From the NCBI GenBank assembly GCA_001787455.1, contig MFXA01000047.1, forward strand, positions 2,887-9,777: a DNA stretch of 6,891 bases, in the 5' to 3' direction. The stretch's first letter is position 1. Each line of letters begins with the position of its first letter. Made by a program: the position numbers and the translations under genes. Of the stretch, positions 6,263 to 6,891 are shown one piece after another. This DNA is from Candidatus Peregrinibacteria bacterium RIFCSPLOWO2_01_FULL_39_12 (lineage in GTDB: Bacteria; Patescibacteriota; Gracilibacteria; UBA1369; LOWO2-01-FULL-3). Under the pieces are notes generated by a model that did no database searches, was not told where the DNA came from, and saw only the letters and a list, made by a program, of their open reading frames with translations.

Positions 6263-6529
6263 TCAATTACTAAAAGACATAGCAAGAGTTTCAGCTACAT
6301 CAAAACCAATCTTAACAACATAAAAAACCTTGCCTGGATATTTCTGCTTAGCAAGTTCTAAAGCCTCGGCACTTGAAATCCCAATAAATAAATCATGACT
6401 ATCAATATCTATCGCCAAGAATTTGCCATTCTTGCTTGGCTCATAATTTACTTTTACTCGATCATATATTTTTTTACCCTCCTCAGCAATCCTCTGGATA
6501 TCAGCTTTTTTAATAAGTTCATCATCCAT
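6263..6529 (-). CDS. Small conserved alpha/beta protein paired with the aspartic protease
   Basis: An 88-residue acidic protein with no membrane segment or signal. Residues 1-27 are predicted helical and charged (IQRIAEEGKKIYDRVK). Then comes YEPSKNGKFLAIDIDSHDLFIG (29-50), two likely beta strands, a helix SSAEALELAKQKYP (52-65), and the strand KVFYVVKIGF (67-76). From memory, similar small proteins (GKFLAIDIDS...FIG...A...YP.K.FY...IG) occur directly upstream of DTGF aspartic proteases in other prokaryotes; I cannot confirm that here. Function is unknown; substrate, regulator, chaperone or antitoxin-like partner are all possible. ATG at 6529 is preferred over TTG at 6538 because the latter precedes the start site of the best promoter. 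It ends in TGA 7 bp before the protease. Confidence 0.75.
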   Translation of the reverse strand: MDDELIKKADIQRIAEEGKKIYDRVKVNYEPSKNGKFLAIDIDSHDLFIGISSAEALELAKQKYPGKVFYVVKIGFDVAETLAMSFSN

Positions 6530-6539
6530 ATCTAACAAA

Positions 6540-6567
6540 TTTATAAATCTAAGGCAATAGTATACAA
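6540..6567 (-). promoter_or_regulatory. Candidate promoter of the small-protein/protease pair
   Basis: On the minus strand TTGTAT (6562-6567) and TATAAA (6540-6545) are 16 bp apart, four and five matches to the sigma70 consensus. Transcription would begin near 6533-6534, only about 4-5 nt before the ATG at 6529, so the message would be nearly leaderless. This agrees with the lack of Shine-Dalgarno motifs elsewhere in the window. The site is inferred from sequence only. Confidence 0.4.
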
Positions 6568-6609
6568 CCGGCTACCAATATGCAACCAAAACACCCTCTT
6601 CCAGCCTGT

Positions 6610-6639
6610 AAAAGGTGTTGTCCAAAACGCTACAACACC
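6610..6639 (-). terminator. Possible intrinsic terminator after the ddl-like gene
   Basis: GGTGTTGT and ACAACACC form a perfect 8 bp inverted repeat (6614-6621 with 6632-6639) around a 10 nt loop. Reading on the minus strand, the stem is followed at once by TTTT and then ACAGG. It lies about 80 bp after the Ddl-like stop and upstream of the promoter proposed for the small-protein gene, which suits a terminator. The T-run is short and the stem only moderately GC-rich; a regulator-binding site is an alternative. Confidence 0.35.
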
Positions 6640-6718
6640 AGCCCACAATCCTCTGTTCATTGAGCATGGGATAATAGTTCGCTTCCACGCCAGATGCGCT
6701 GTGAATGTTTTTTACTGG

Positions 6719-6891
6719 CTAGGAAATTTTGCTTCGCAAAATTTCTGTTCGCAAAATTTCTTCCAAGAAATCCAAAGGATAAAGCGGAGGATTTTCCGCC
6801 AAGGCCTGATGAAAAATTACTGTTGACGGCGTCAAAGCCGGAGTGGTATTTGCTTCAATAACCATAATTTTGCCTGTTGTAATTTCCATAA
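6719..6891 (-). CDS. ddl: D-alanine--D-alanine ligase-like ATP-grasp protein, C-terminal end (5' part outside window)
   Basis: Only 56 complete codons lie in the window, ending with TAG at 6719-6721. GKIMVIEANTTPALTPSTV matches the final ATP-grasp motif of D-Ala-D-Ala ligases (LEANTSPGMT in E. coli DdlB); Glu12 and Asn14 of the visible part correspond to metal ligands Glu270 and Asn272. A helix HQALAENPPLYPLDFLEEIL follows. The enzyme would join two D-alanines using ATP, the step after Alr. The last residues, TEILRTEILRSKIS, derive from a palindromic repeat also found at the end of nusB, including a partial duplication of EILR. With so little sequence another ATP-grasp ligase cannot be excluded. 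The ATG at 6889 is internal to the gene. Confidence 0.72.
   Translation of the reverse strand, partial: MEITTGKIMVIEANTTPALTPSTVIFHQALAENPPLYPLDFLEEILRTEILRSKIS
6720..6762. repeat. Palindromic repeat, copy B, with tandem half-unit
   Basis: The segment 6720-6748 matches copy A (2701-2729) at 27 of 29 positions, with perfect 10 bp arms GAAATTTTGC/GCAAAATTTC at 6722-6744. The right arm is then repeated: TTCGCAAAATTTCTG (6733-6747) is followed directly by TTCGCAAAATTTCTT (6748-6762), 14 of 15 identical. On the minus strand it encodes the end of the Ddl-like protein and part of its TAG stop. Confidence 0.72.

Larger units (their letters stand above)
6539..6718. other. 180 bp spacer with overlapping open frames, possible gene remnant
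   Basis: No gene is recognised. On the minus strand one frame holds a 39-codon ORF from ATG at 6660 to TAA at 6541-6543, with Trp-rich content (GLWAGVVAFWTT, then GWKRVFWLHIGSRLY); the same frame is open about 17 codons farther upstream. A second frame, continuous with the Ddl-like gene after its TAG, stays open for 48 codons to TAG at 6572-6574. By eye the region is richer in G and C than its surroundings. It also contains an inverted repeat and the promoter of the downstream pair. It could be a decayed gene, a mobile-element fragment, a small protein gene or untranslated DNA. Confidence 0.35.

Noticed and set aside
6255..6285. Longer protease start at 6285
   Set aside because: It would overlap the upstream gene by 23 bp and add a ten-residue stretch that does not fit the family start; it mimics a short hydrophobic leader but is too short for a signal peptide.
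6580..6663. 27-codon plus-strand ORF with a Cys-x2-Cys-Cys stretch
   Set aside because: Very short, with no homology I recognise, and it lies across the inverted repeat; the codons look incidental.
1..6891. CRISPR array, tRNA or rRNA genes
   Set aside because: No regularly spaced repeats, no cloverleaf-like sequence and no rRNA-like stretch was seen on either strand.

Overview
This 6.9 kb window is AT-rich, densely packed bacterial DNA. The bacterial assignment rests on NusB, ribosomal protein L32, a YceD/DUF177 protein and RNase III. Stops include TAA, TAG and TGA, so nothing points to a recoded genetic code. None of the ten visible translation starts is preceded by a recognisable GGAG/AGGA/GAGG Shine-Dalgarno motif. 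Together with the small, tightly packed genes and the protein styles, this suggests a Patescibacteria (CPR, Parcubacteria-like) genome. That placement is inference, not a proven assignment.

Layout. (1) Positions 4620 to 1, minus strand: one apparent seven-gene operon in the order BI-1/YccA-type membrane protein, YceD/DUF177, rpmF (L32), nusB, rnc (RNase III), an Ap4A-hydrolase-like NUDIX protein, and an M17 leucyl aminopeptidase that is cut off by the window edge only a few residues before its expected end. Gaps run from small overlaps to 58 bp. A plausible promoter sits at 4655-4682. Most of the operon concerns ribosome and RNA biogenesis, with peptide and nucleotide housekeeping at its end. 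(2) Positions 4699-5862, plus strand: alanine racemase (alr), divergent from the operon. (3) Positions 5890-6529, minus strand: a two-gene cassette of a small alpha/beta protein of unknown function and a DTGF-type clan AA (retropepsin-like) aspartic protease. (4) Positions 6539-6718: a 180 bp spacer holding a hairpin that may be a terminator, a candidate promoter for the cassette, and two overlapping open frames of unclear meaning. (5) Positions 6719-6891, minus strand: the C-terminal end of a D-alanine--D-alanine ligase-like ATP-grasp protein, entering from beyond the window. Alr and Ddl make successive steps of D-Ala-D-Ala synthesis for peptidoglycan, and the protease cassette lies between them.

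The most unusual structure is a short palindromic repeat present in two copies (2701-2729 and 6720-6748). Both copies lie in the same reading frame across the 3' end of an unrelated gene, so NusB and the Ddl-like protein end in almost the same peptide (TEILQSKIS and TEILRSKIS) and take their stop codons from the repeat. Next to the nusB copy is a second, GC-rich hairpin bounded by a 7 bp direct repeat, as if one small element had been inserted beside another. The second candidate for new biology is the small-protein plus aspartic-protease pair.
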